Below, piece by piece: positions 1 to 7,828 of a stretch of DNA of 64,000 nucleotides. Position 1 is the stretch's first letter; every line of letters begins with the position of its first letter. This DNA comes from Shouchella oshimensis (GTDB taxonomy: Bacteria > Bacillota > Bacilli > Bacillales > Bacillaceae_D): contig NZ_KV917380.1 in the NCBI RefSeq assembly GCF_002019765.1, positions 734,707 to 798,706 of the forward strand. Direction: 5' to 3'. Under the pieces are notes generated by a model. The model did no database searches. It saw only the letters and a list, made by a program, of their open reading frames with translations, and had not been told where the DNA came from. The position numbers were made by a program, and so were the translations under genes.

Positions 1-2
1 AA

Positions 3-569
3 AATAGCGTTTATGTTACCCCTAAAGGCAAAATCCTTTGTGAAGCTGTAGAAGGCAATTTATTAAGCAAGGCGGAAATGACAGCTCAATGGGAACTATT
101 TTTGCGGAAAATTGGACAAGGAGAAAAGGATAGCGCAACATTTATTTCCAACATTCATACGTATATTCATCGACTGTTAACGGATGCACCGAGTCATGTG
201 AAGACAATGAAATTAGACACCTCTACCATCGACACGAGTGAAAGTGCAGGTATAGGCCCATGTCCACTTTGTGGGGCGGCGGTTGTACAAAGAGGACCTG
301 TGTTCGCTTGCTCTAAGTCAAAGGAGAACAATTGCAAGTTTGTGATCGTCAAAAGACTAGCAAAAAAGACCTTAACAGAAGGGATGGTAAAACGTCTACT
401 GACGAAAGGTGAAACAGCTGTATTAAAAGGCTTCAAAAGTAAGGCAGGTAAATCGTTTTCTGCAGCACTTGTGTTAAAGGAAGGGAAAGTTGAATTTGAT
501 TTTACCAAAAAACCAACGTATCGAAAGAAGAATCGTACAAACATCAAGTCTTCTCAAGCAAAAGGTTAA
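3..569 (+). CDS. topB: DNA topoisomerase III, C-terminal part (5' end cut by window)
   Basis: The reading frame is open from the first base of the window, so the start lies upstream. The visible 188 codons match the end of type IA topoisomerase III (TopB): a segment reading YVTPKGKILCEAV, the helical end of the toprim/gate region, then a C-terminal CPLC...C zinc-ribbon-like patch and a lysine-rich tail. TopB relaxes and decatenates single-stranded or intertwined DNA in the cytoplasm. The catalytic tyrosine lies before the window and cannot be checked. Family assignment is by recognition of the C-terminal sequence. Confidence 0.85.
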   Translation, partial: NSVYVTPKGKILCEAVEGNLLSKAEMTAQWELFLRKIGQGEKDSATFISNIHTYIHRLLTDAPSHVKTMKLDTSTIDTSESAGIGPCPLCGAAVVQRGPVFACSKSKENNCKFVIVKRLAKKTLTEGMVKRLLTKGETAVLKGFKSKAGKSFSAALVLKEGKVEFDFTKKPTYRKKNRTNIKSSQAKG

Positions 570-802
570 AATAACAGAGCAAATGAGAGATTTATGTTGT
601 CGCTGTCAGTGACTCTGAACAGTGCCGATCAACCTGTCGTCATATAATAATCGATAGTTGACGATGAATGTGCAAGTCAGTGGAAGGGGAAGGGTGTAAG
701 GTAGCTCTGACCCTTCGCCAACAAGTATGAGTGAGCTTAACGATCACCCCTCAATAGGAGAGTAAGGGGGTGAAGACTGCCTTCGTTGAGAAAAAGAGGG
801 TG

Positions 803-1255
803 CTAGACTCGTTCTTTTAAGGCAACGGAAAATTGTTGGGCAAAGTGGCGACACGCCTCTATTTCTTCCTCATTTTTTGGTTCAAATTCGTTTTTAAATC
901 CGCTACAAACAAGGACAGCCCCCGCTTTTTTTAGTGTTTTTTCAAATATGTGCACAGCCTCACAATAGGACGGGTAATTCCGATCACCTGAACCAAAGAC
1001 AGCAGCAGGTATACGAGATAAGTCAACATGGACAAGTTCTTCCTCAAACTCTTCCACTTCGTAAGGCAAATCTCCATCTCCCCACGTATAACTTCCGAGA
1101 ATGATTCCGGTGAAATCGGTGAGCTTCTCCACTTCATAGCCATCCATTTCCTCCATAACAACCTCAATTTCTTCTTTTTCAAGTTCCTTTTTTATGATGA
1201 TGGCCATGTCTTCGGTATTTCCAGACATAGAAGCATATAGTAAGCAAATGCGCAT
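803..1255 (-). CDS. Flavodoxin
   Basis: A 150-residue short-chain flavodoxin, the usual size for the family. The N-terminal FMN-phosphate loop is visible as SMSGNTEDMA, followed by the YTWGDGDLP and FGSGDRNYPSYC segments that close over the isoalloxazine ring. It carries electrons in the cytoplasm and typically replaces ferredoxin when iron is short. An in-frame GTG exists three codons upstream (1264), but the AAAGGAG ribosome-binding site abuts that GTG and sits 8 bases before the ATG at 1255, so the ATG was chosen. It diverges from the haem-uptake operon and has a Fur-box-like sequence in its promoter spacer. A role as electron donor to the haem oxygenase encoded nearby is possible but only inferred. 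Confidence 0.9.
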   Translation of the reverse strand: MRICLLYASMSGNTEDMAIIIKKELEKEEIEVVMEEMDGYEVEKLTDFTGIILGSYTWGDGDLPYEVEEFEEELVHVDLSRIPAAVFGSGDRNYPSYCEAVHIFEKTLKKAGAVLVCSGFKNEFEPKNEEEIEACRHFAQQFSVALKERV

Positions 1256-1284
1256 GATCTTCACTCCTTTAGTGTATATCTTAG

Positions 1285-1314
1285 ATAATAAATGATAGTG
1301 ATAATCATTTTCAA
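1285..1314 (-). promoter_or_regulatory. Flavodoxin promoter with Fur-box-like operator
   Basis: On the minus strand, TTGAAA (1309-1314) and TATTAT (1285-1290) are separated by 18 bases. The spacer contains TGATAAT-C-ATTTTCA (1299-1313, plus strand), one mismatch from the 7-1-7 Fur box TGATAAT-N-ATTATCA. Fur with iron bound would block this promoter. Confidence 0.7.
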
Positions 1315-1473
1315 TTAGTTTTTTGGATTTTTTAGAGTCAAACGAAAAAAAGTGTTTATAGATTATTTCAGTATTTTATTTGTTGCGGCACTTATTGAAT
1401 GAAAACGAGAAGATCAGGAGGGGTGAGGTAGTACATAAAGATAAAAAATAATGTAAAACGTTCAAACTAGTAA

Positions 1474-1533
1474 TTGACAATGAGATTCATTATCAATATC
1501 ATAAGACTTAAATGAAATTGATTCTCATTATCG
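1474..1533 (+). promoter_or_regulatory. Haem operon promoter with two Fur-box-like sites
   Basis: TTGACA (1474-1479), a 17-base spacer and TATCAT (1497-1502) form a near-consensus sigma-A promoter. A 7-1-7 Fur-like box, TGAGATT-C-ATTATCA, fills the spacer (1481-1495). A second similar box, TGATTCT-C-ATTATCG, lies at 1519-1533 in the transcribed leader. Two boxes suggest tight iron repression of the operon downstream. Confidence 0.75.
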
Positions 1534-1548
1534 TTGGGGGTTTTGAAA

Positions 1549-2481
1549 ATGAAACTGCGCTCGTTTGTCTTTTTCCTATTCGGGTTGCTTCTAGTCGGAT
1601 GTCAAGCAACGAATGCTGACAGTGAACAAGCAAGTCACGGGGTGACGGATATCGCCCATCGTTCCATCCAATTTGCTCAAGTTCCTGAACGAATTGCAGT
1701 GTTAGGAAATGGGGAGCTTGATATTGTGTACGCACTGGAACAAGAAGTTGTAGCACGACCAACAAGTCAGGGTCAACCCGTTGTAGCAGAGGCTGACCAA
1801 GCAGAGCAAATTGGCTCCTATCATGAAGTGGACATCGAACGACTAACGCTTACTCAGCCAGATGTTGTATTCGCAAATGATCCAATGAATCAAAAAGACG
1901 TAACTGCTATTGAGGGGACTGGAGCTGAGGTAGTGCTAACAAGAGCCAATTCAATTAACGATATTAAAGCCCAAATTACGTTGATTGGAGAGGTTGTACA
2001 ACAAGAAGAAAAGGCTCGTCATATCGTTCGCGGGATAGAGAAAACGGAAAAAGAGATGGTGGATGAGCCATTACATACAGAAACAAAAGCATTATTAATT
2101 TATGGCGCACCAGGGTCCAACTTAGTAGCATTACCAAATTCATTAGCAGGAAATCTATTAGAAGCTGCAGGTGGGATAAACATCGCTGCGGAATTTGAAC
2201 AACTGCAAGATTATCCACAATATGCGGCGCTCTCACCGGAAAGGGTCATACAAGCCAATCCAGCTATTGTCTTTTTTATGGCACATGGAGATCCATCAAG
2301 TGTAGAAGAAAGTTTTATTCAGGAAATGGAGCAACACGCTGGATGGTCACAATTGCCGGCAGTGCAAGAGGGACGTATGAATATACTGCCAGCAGATCTG
2401 TTTGGTACAAATCCGGGAACCCGTGTAACAGAAGCGATTGACTATATGCGCGAGCAGTTAACTGAGGCGCAGAGTGAGTGA
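1549..2481 (+). CDS. Haem ABC transporter substrate-binding lipoprotein 1 (IsdE-like)
   Basis: A 310-residue lipoprotein of the class III (FecB/BtuF/IsdE) binding-protein fold. The signal peptide ends in a lipobox LVGC with the modified cysteine at residue 18, so the protein is tethered outside the membrane. The ERIAVLG and QPDVVF segments are typical of periplasmic_binding_2 domains. The ATG at 1549 has GGGGG 8 bases upstream; an upstream in-frame TTG at 1534 lacks a ribosome-binding site. It is first in an operon with a permease, IsdG, NEAT proteins and sortase B, so haem is the likely ligand. The operon encodes a second such lipoprotein. Haem axial ligands cannot be assigned from sequence alone. 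Confidence 0.85.
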   Translation: MKLRSFVFFLFGLLLVGCQATNADSEQASHGVTDIAHRSIQFAQVPERIAVLGNGELDIVYALEQEVVARPTSQGQPVVAEADQAEQIGSYHEVDIERLTLTQPDVVFANDPMNQKDVTAIEGTGAEVVLTRANSINDIKAQITLIGEVVQQEEKARHIVRGIEKTEKEMVDEPLHTETKALLIYGAPGSNLVALPNSLAGNLLEAAGGINIAAEFEQLQDYPQYAALSPERVIQANPAIVFFMAHGDPSSVEESFIQEMEQHAGWSQLPAVQEGRMNILPADLFGTNPGTRVTEAIDYMREQLTEAQSE

Positions 2482-3478
2482 ATTAACCGTTCAAACACGT
2501 AATAAGCGTCGAAAATGGTTGGCAATTGGACTACCTATCTTTTTAGCCGTTTCCTTTTTAACAGGTATATCTCTTGGGGCTGTGACGTTTACTCTTACCG
2601 ATTTGACTGAAGCTTTACAAAACCAAACCGAAGCAAATGCACTGATATTAATCAATGTTCGTCTCCCAAGGCTCATTGTGGCAGCTTTTGCAGGCGCATG
2701 TTTAGCCGCAGCAGGAACGATTTTACAAGGGGTAATGAAAAACCCCCTTGCTGATCCAAGCATTATTGGTGTAACAGCAGGAGCAGGTTTGGCTGCAAGT
2801 ATAGCGATGGTTGCCCTACCGCAGTATGGATTTTTAACGCCAGCATTTGCATTTGTTGGTGCTATTGTTGCCATGCTCTGTATTTACACCCTTTCATGGG
2901 AAAAAGGAGCATCGCCACTAAAGATTATTTTGGCAGGCGTAGCCATTAATGCGCTATGTGGAGCACTACAAAGTGGCATTATGATTCTTTATAGTGACCG
3001 TGTTCAGGGAATCTTGCCTTGGTTAGCTGGTGGATTTCAAGGTAGAGGATGGTATCATGTTGAATTTGTATGGCCCTATGCAGTGATCGGCTTAATTCTT
3101 GCCCTCTTAGCCATTCGTCCATTAAACCTGATGTTATTAGGGGACCATACTGCGAAATTGCTGGGCGCACCAGTAGAACGGATGCGGTTTTACCTCATCT
3201 TACTTTCGGCTTTACTAGCAGGAGCAGCAGTTAGTGTTGCGGGTCTTTTAGGTTTTGTTGGGCTAGTCGTACCCCATATGATTCGACTTCTAATTGGCAG
3301 TGATTCTCGTTACCTCTTACCATTTTCAATGATTGGTGGGGCAGCGCTTGTTGTTTTTACAGATTCGCTAGCAAGAACCGTTTTTGATCCCATTGAATTA
3401 CCAGTTGGAATTTTATTAGCTTGCTTAGGGGCCCCATTCTTTCTTTATTTGTTAAAGAAAAACACGATTCGATTGTAG
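2474..3478 (+). CDS. Haem/iron ABC transporter permease 1 (FecCD family)
   Basis: A 334-residue permease with about nine to ten hydrophobic segments, normal length for FecCD/BtuC. Family signatures are NPLADPSIIGVTAGAG near residue 90 and GLLGFVGLVVPHMIRLLIG near 255, the latter being the ATPase-coupling region. It starts with GTG and overlaps the lipoprotein gene by 8 bases, which implies translational coupling. GAGG lies 6 bases before the start. It has no ATPase gene directly behind it. The only ATPase of the operon lies about 5.3 kb downstream, so both permeases probably share it. Confidence 0.88.
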   Translation: MSELTVQTRNKRRKWLAIGLPIFLAVSFLTGISLGAVTFTLTDLTEALQNQTEANALILINVRLPRLIVAAFAGACLAAAGTILQGVMKNPLADPSIIGVTAGAGLAASIAMVALPQYGFLTPAFAFVGAIVAMLCIYTLSWEKGASPLKIILAGVAINALCGALQSGIMILYSDRVQGILPWLAGGFQGRGWYHVEFVWPYAVIGLILALLAIRPLNLMLLGDHTAKLLGAPVERMRFYLILLSALLAGAAVSVAGLLGFVGLVVPHMIRLLIGSDSRYLLPFSMIGGAALVVFTDSLARTVFDPIELPVGILLACLGAPFFLYLLKKNTIRL

Positions 3479-3551
3479 CATCTTATCTTTAAAGGAGGTG
3501 AACGGAGAAAGCGGGCAAGACACACGTACTAAACTTTAGGAGGAGAAGTAA

Positions 3552-3881
3552 ATGATTATAGTGGCAAATAAAACACTTATTCGTAAAGGGGAAGGCTACA
3601 AGCTTGTAGAACGCTTTGACAAAATTGGGAAAATTGAATATGCAAAGGGCTTTCTTGGATTAGAAGTATTGGTCAATTCAAAGGAAAAAGAGCACGATGA
3701 AATAACAATTAGTACGCGCTGGGAGGAAAAGGCAGACTTTCACGCTTGGACGAAGAGTGAAGCATTTCGTGAAGCGCACTCTGGGAAGAATGCTCGACCT
3801 GACTACATTTTAGGAAACGAAATTGAATTTTACGAAGTTGAAATTGTTCGGATGCCTTTACCGAAAACCCAAGAGGCCTAA
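3552..3881 (+). CDS. isdG: Haem-degrading monooxygenase, IsdG type
   Basis: A 109-residue single ABM (antibiotic biosynthesis monooxygenase) domain, the standard IsdG/IsdI length. The three residues essential in staphylococcal IsdG (Asn6-7, Trp66, His76) appear here as N6, W66 and H76. It opens the haem ring in the cytoplasm to free iron; the family makes staphylobilin-type products rather than biliverdin. AGGAGGAG lies 9 bases before the ATG. Its place within the haem-uptake operon fits processing of imported haem. The electron donor is unknown; the divergently encoded flavodoxin is one candidate. Confidence 0.92.
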   Translation: MIIVANKTLIRKGEGYKLVERFDKIGKIEYAKGFLGLEVLVNSKEKEHDEITISTRWEEKADFHAWTKSEAFREAHSGKNARPDYILGNEIEFYEVEIVRMPLPKTQEA

Positions 3882-3910
3882 ATAAACAATATAGAAAAGG
3901 AAGAGATGTA

Positions 3911-4594
3911 ATGAGTATCCAATGGAAAAAAGTATGTCTTCTACTAGGGGCAACCTTTTTATTTCTGTCTGTAGTCTTCCCATCAGTTAGTAAGGCAGAA
4001 CTAGCAGACGGTACGTATACAATTGATTACACGGTCATGCACGGGAGTGATTCATCCGCATCAATTGCTAATGATTACTGGGAAAAACCGGCTACACTAA
4101 CAGTAAAGAATGGTCAAATCGATGCAAAACTAACGTTAAATAATAGTTCTTGGATTGTGGAGTATCAATCTAAGGCAAACGGAAGTTTCTCAAACGTCAC
4201 AGTGTTATCTGAAGATACAGCAGCAGATAAGCGGATTGTACAGTTCCCGCTAGATGATATAAATGGAATGACTGAATCAAAAATACATGTCATTGTGCCA
4301 GATATTGATTATGACCATCAGTATACCGTTCGGCTTGACTTCCATGAAAATACACTAACGCCGACTGGTGAGGCGGTAACGAAAGAAGAAACAAAAGAAG
4401 AAACAAAAGAAGACGAAGAGCCGCTGGGGGCAGCTCAATCGTCAAATAACAATGATCCAAAACACATTTATGGCAATAAAACAGAGAGGGAGAACAACCC
4501 ACAAACAAGTGACGGGGCACCCATTGCTTTACTTATGAGTTTAGTCATTGTCAGTGCTATTGTACTCCTTCGTAGACAAGTAAAACAAGCTTAA
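3911..4594 (+). CDS. Single-NEAT-domain wall-anchored haem protein (IsdC-like)
   Basis: A 227-residue secreted protein. It has a signal peptide (about residues 1-29, cut near VSKA/E), one NEAT domain (about 31-152), an acidic linker and a C-terminal sorting signal. The NEAT haem motif is complete: the 3-10 helix region around SSASIANDYWEKPA and the strand-8 YDHQY (134-138), whose first tyrosine ligates haem iron. The sorting signal is NPQTS (196-200), a hydrophobic stretch, then RRQVKQA. NPQT-type signals are cut by class B sortase, and that gene lies downstream in the same operon. By analogy with IsdC it would be buried in the wall and pass haem to a membrane lipoprotein. Confidence 0.88.
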   Translation: MSIQWKKVCLLLGATFLFLSVVFPSVSKAELADGTYTIDYTVMHGSDSSASIANDYWEKPATLTVKNGQIDAKLTLNNSSWIVEYQSKANGSFSNVTVLSEDTAADKRIVQFPLDDINGMTESKIHVIVPDIDYDHQYTVRLDFHENTLTPTGEAVTKEETKEETKEDEEPLGAAQSSNNNDPKHIYGNKTERENNPQTSDGAPIALLMSLVIVSAIVLLRRQVKQA

Positions 4595-4613
4595 AAGTAG
4601 GAGGAGAGACAAA

Positions 4614-6899
4614 GTGAAAATTCATAATCGTATGGTGAATGTGCTCCTGACATTTCTGTTAGTCTTTAGTCTCATTGCACCATCCACTAGCTTTGCGGCA
4701 GAAAGTATGAATGAAATAGAAAATGGTATGTATGATGTTCCGTTTACTGTATTAAAGAAAGGGTCAACTGAGGCTTCTGTCATGGATGGTTATACAGAAA
4801 AACCAGCTAGAGTTGTAGTGAAAGATGGAACCTTTCAAGTTGATTTAACCCTTACAAACAGTAGTTGGTATAAGGATTTTACTGTTGAAGGACAACGACC
4901 TGAAGTCATTTCAGAGAATACAGAGCAGGGAAAACAAATCGTACGTTTTATAACGAATGCAGAAACAGTAGATGCATGGGTACACATTGTGGTAACAGGC
5001 ATCCCAGGCTTTCATTACGATAACCAATATGATGTCGATATTGCGTTTCATTATGCTGACGCAACAATGATTGAATTAGAACAGCCAGAAGAAGAGCCAA
5101 GTGAACAACCAGAAGAAGAACAACCAGAAGAAGAGCCAAGTGAACAACCAGAAGAAGAACAACCAGAAGAAGAGCCAAGTGAACAACCAAAAGAAGAACA
5201 GCCAGAAGAAGAGCCAGGTGAGCAACCAGAGGAAGAACAGCCGGAAGAAGAGCCAGTTGAACAACCAAAAGAAGAACAGCCAGAAGAAGAGCCAGGTGAG
5301 CAACCAGAGGAAGAACAGCCGGAAGAAGAGCCAGTTGAACAACCAAAAGAAGAACAGCCGGAAGAAGGGCCAACGTGGAGCTCGTTACAACATGGAAAAT
5401 ATGATGTGCCGTTTGCAGCAAAGCATGCAACCGAAGATCGTGATTCGGCGATGAGTCGCTACTTGGTTAATCCAGCACAAGTAACGATCGGTAAAGGGAA
5501 ACAAGAATTAACAGTGACGGTAAAAGAAAGTCATCAAATTACGAACTTAGTGTTGAACAATGGTGAGCTAGTAACAGGTACAATTGTAAATGAAAATACA
5601 GACGAGAATACGCGTACATATGCGTTTAACGTCGATGAGCTAAAAAATCCACAAGCAGCCAAAGTGTCTATGCGTGTTGCTTTACCAAATGGGAATGTCT
5701 ACGAAAATACACAAGATTTTCGTCTGTTTTTCGACTTAGAAAACGCTAAGAAAGTAGAAGATGGTCCAGAACAACCAGAACAACCATCACCGAATCAACC
5801 TAATGAGGGCGAACTTGTAGACGGTCGATATCAGATTGAGTTTAACGTGCTAAAGTCAGGCTCAAGTGATGTTTCCGTTATGGATGGTTATACAGAAAAA
5901 CCGGCAACCATTTATGTAAAAAACGGTGAATTTACAGTTGATTTAACGTTACTTAATGAAAGCTGGTATCGTGATTTAACAATCAACGGACAACGTCCAG
6001 AAGTAGTGACAGTTGATGAAACAGAAGACAAGAGAGTTGTTCGTTTTGCTGTTTCAAATTTAATTGAGTTGGTTGATCTATGGGTACACATTCGTGTAGA
6101 AGGGATACCTGGTTTTGAGTACGATAATCAGTACGATGCTCAGCTTCAATTTAACGAGGAATCTTTAACATTAGTTGAAAAAGAAAAAGAGCCGACTCCA
6201 GTTAATGAAGAAAAACCAAAAGAAGAAAAACCAAAAAGTGATCACAAAGAGCGTTCACTTGATGAAGAACTTGTGAATGGTGAGTATACTGTTAGTTTTT
6301 CTGTTTTAAAGAAAGGTACGACAGAGACATCGGTAATGGACGAGTACACGAAAAAACCTGCTACTGTCTTTTTTAAGGATGGTACGTATACAATCGATCT
6401 TACATTAACAAATCGTACATGGTACGAAGATCTGAAAATTAATGGAGTCCGTCCAGCCGTCGTAAATGAAGACCTTGATAAGAATGAGCAAACAGTGCGT
6501 TTTGAAACAAAGTCTATCCACGAAGCGATTGATGCCTGGGTCCATATTATTGTAAAAGGAATTCCTGGTTTTGACTATGACAATCAATATGAAGTAGATA
6601 TTCAATTTGATCGAGAAAGTTTAACCCTCGTTAAAGCGGATCAAGCGCCAAATCCTGTGACTCATTTAGGAACCAACAATGACAATGGGAATGGCAGTAA
6701 TAACGGTAATGACAATGACCTTATTTATGATCGCTCTGATAATGGGGCAGGGAGTGGAGTAGGGAATGCAGCGAACGTTAATCAGCAAAATCCACAAACG
6801 TCAGACCCTGCCTTAGTAAGCTTCTACCTCGCATTGCTTTTACTGTCTACTTCATTCTTTGTATGGAAATGGAGACAAAACAGGAGAAAAGCGTTGTAA
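4614..6899 (+). CDS. Four-NEAT-domain haem receptor with NPQTS sorting signal
   Basis: A 761-residue secreted protein starting at GTG with AGGAGGAG upstream. In order: signal peptide (1-29), NEAT1 (34-152), seven and a half acidic 13-residue repeats (157-253), NEAT2 (256-383), NEAT3 (400-520), NEAT4 (551-675), an Asn/Gly-rich linker, sorting signal NPQTS (726-730), a membrane segment and a KWRQNRRKAL tail. NEAT1, 3 and 4 share SVMDGYTEKPA-like lip helices and YDNQY (135-139, 503-507, 655-659), the haem-ligating pair. NEAT2 is divergent and reads YENTQDF instead of YxxxY, so it may not bind haem. It is probably the surface receptor that strips haem or haemoprotein and feeds the single-NEAT partner. 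Confidence 0.88.
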   Translation: MKIHNRMVNVLLTFLLVFSLIAPSTSFAAESMNEIENGMYDVPFTVLKKGSTEASVMDGYTEKPARVVVKDGTFQVDLTLTNSSWYKDFTVEGQRPEVISENTEQGKQIVRFITNAETVDAWVHIVVTGIPGFHYDNQYDVDIAFHYADATMIELEQPEEEPSEQPEEEQPEEEPSEQPEEEQPEEEPSEQPKEEQPEEEPGEQPEEEQPEEEPVEQPKEEQPEEEPGEQPEEEQPEEEPVEQPKEEQPEEGPTWSSLQHGKYDVPFAAKHATEDRDSAMSRYLVNPAQVTIGKGKQELTVTVKESHQITNLVLNNGELVTGTIVNENTDENTRTYAFNVDELKNPQAAKVSMRVALPNGNVYENTQDFRLFFDLENAKKVEDGPEQPEQPSPNQPNEGELVDGRYQIEFNVLKSGSSDVSVMDGYTEKPATIYVKNGEFTVDLTLLNESWYRDLTINGQRPEVVTVDETEDKRVVRFAVSNLIELVDLWVHIRVEGIPGFEYDNQYDAQLQFNEESLTLVEKEKEPTPVNEEKPKEEKPKSDHKERSLDEELVNGEYTVSFSVLKKGTTETSVMDEYTKKPATVFFKDGTYTIDLTLTNRTWYEDLKINGVRPAVVNEDLDKNEQTVRFETKSIHEAIDAWVHIIVKGIPGFDYDNQYEVDIQFDRESLTLVKADQAPNPVTHLGTNNDNGNGSNNGNDNDLIYDRSDNGAGSGVGNAANVNQQNPQTSDPALVSFYLALLLLSTSFFVWKWRQNRRKAL
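5082..5372 (+). repeat. 39-bp in-frame tandem repeat coding for acidic stalk
   Basis: Seven full 39-bp units (13 residues, consensus QPEEEPxEQPxEE) and a partial eighth occupy 5082-5372 inside the four-NEAT gene. Units 4-5 and 6-7 are nearly identical as pairs, which points to a recent 78-bp duplication. The stalk separates NEAT1 from NEAT2-4 and would be extended and strongly negative. Copy number is likely variable between strains. Confidence 0.9.
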
Positions 6900-6922
6900 A
6901 AATAATGAAAAGAGGGATGGCT

Positions 6923-7828
6923 ATGCAGAAGTCACTTTATGGCATCGTGCTAACGAGTTTGTTTCTGTTTGCGGCATGTCAGCCAACAAGTGATCCAAAA
7001 GAAGGAGATCACTCTCCTTCTTCTGCTGCTTCCGCTCAAGAAGAGCGAATTGTTGCTACGACAGTATCTGCAACAGAATTAGCGGCTGCTCTTGATTTAG
7101 AGTTAGTCGGTATTCCAACCAGTTATAAAGAACTGCCTACACGTTATGAGGATGTGACTGAACTAGGTAATCCAATGAGCCCAGATGTAGAACAAATTCG
7201 ACAGCTACAGGCGGATGTTGTTTGGAGTGTATCAACGTTGCAAGTTGATTTAGAAGAACCTTTTACATCAGCTGGGATTGAGGCAGAGTTTTTAGATTTT
7301 CAAAGTGTTGAAGGCATGATTCAAGAAATTTTGAGTATCGGTGAGCGGTACAATCGTGAGGATGAAGCGACTGCTTTAGCCAACGGATTCAATAGTCGAA
7401 TAGCTGCGCTTGAAGAGACCTATCGCCATAGCGAGAAGCCGTCGGTTCTCGTTTTGATGGGGGTTCCAGGAAGCTATCTTGTTGCTACTAAACATTCATA
7501 TATAGGTGATCTTGTTGAGATTGCTGGAGGAGAAATAGCAATTGATGTCGATAATGATATGGAGTATTTAGCTTCAAACACAGAATATTTGCAGCAATCG
7601 AATCCAGATATTATTTTACGTGCAGCCCATGGTATGCCAGAAGAGGTGATCGAGATGTTTGATGAGGAATTTAAAAGCAATGATATTTGGAAACATTTTC
7701 ATGCAGTGGAAAAAGGGCGTGTTTACGATTTGGAGGAAGAATTGTTTGGAACGACTGGAAACATGGCTGTTCTTGAAGCATTGGATGCCTTAGAGGAAAT
7801 GTTGCATCCAGAGGACAACGAAAGGTGA
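6923..7828 (+). CDS. Haem ABC transporter substrate-binding lipoprotein 2
   Basis: A 301-residue class III binding lipoprotein with lipobox FAAC and cysteine 19, then a Ser/Ala-rich linker and the usual two-lobe fold (segments LELVGIPTSY, QADVVWSV, NPDIILRAAHG, VEKGRVYDL). Three in-frame ATGs are available. The one at 6923 gives a compact lipoprotein signal and has GAGGG 6 bases upstream, so it was preferred over 6905 and 6917. It starts 24 bases after the four-NEAT gene and overlaps the second permease gene. It differs clearly from the first lipoprotein, so the two may accept haem from different partners or bind different ligands. Confidence 0.83.
   Translation: MQKSLYGIVLTSLFLFAACQPTSDPKEGDHSPSSAASAQEERIVATTVSATELAAALDLELVGIPTSYKELPTRYEDVTELGNPMSPDVEQIRQLQADVVWSVSTLQVDLEEPFTSAGIEAEFLDFQSVEGMIQEILSIGERYNREDEATALANGFNSRIAALEETYRHSEKPSVLVLMGVPGSYLVATKHSYIGDLVEIAGGEIAIDVDNDMEYLASNTEYLQQSNPDIILRAAHGMPEEVIEMFDEEFKSNDIWKHFHAVEKGRVYDLEEELFGTTGNMAVLEALDALEEMLHPEDNER

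Noticed and set aside
734-763. Inverted repeat TCACCCC / GGGGTGA between topB and the flavodoxin gene as a terminator
   Set aside because: The loop is long and no T-run follows on either strand.
4948-5454. Long open frames on both strands in the acidic repeat region (for example 5101-5454 plus and 5076-5342 minus)
   Set aside because: They are by-products of the 39-bp repeat, which leaves several frames open, and their low-complexity translations lack ribosome-binding sites.
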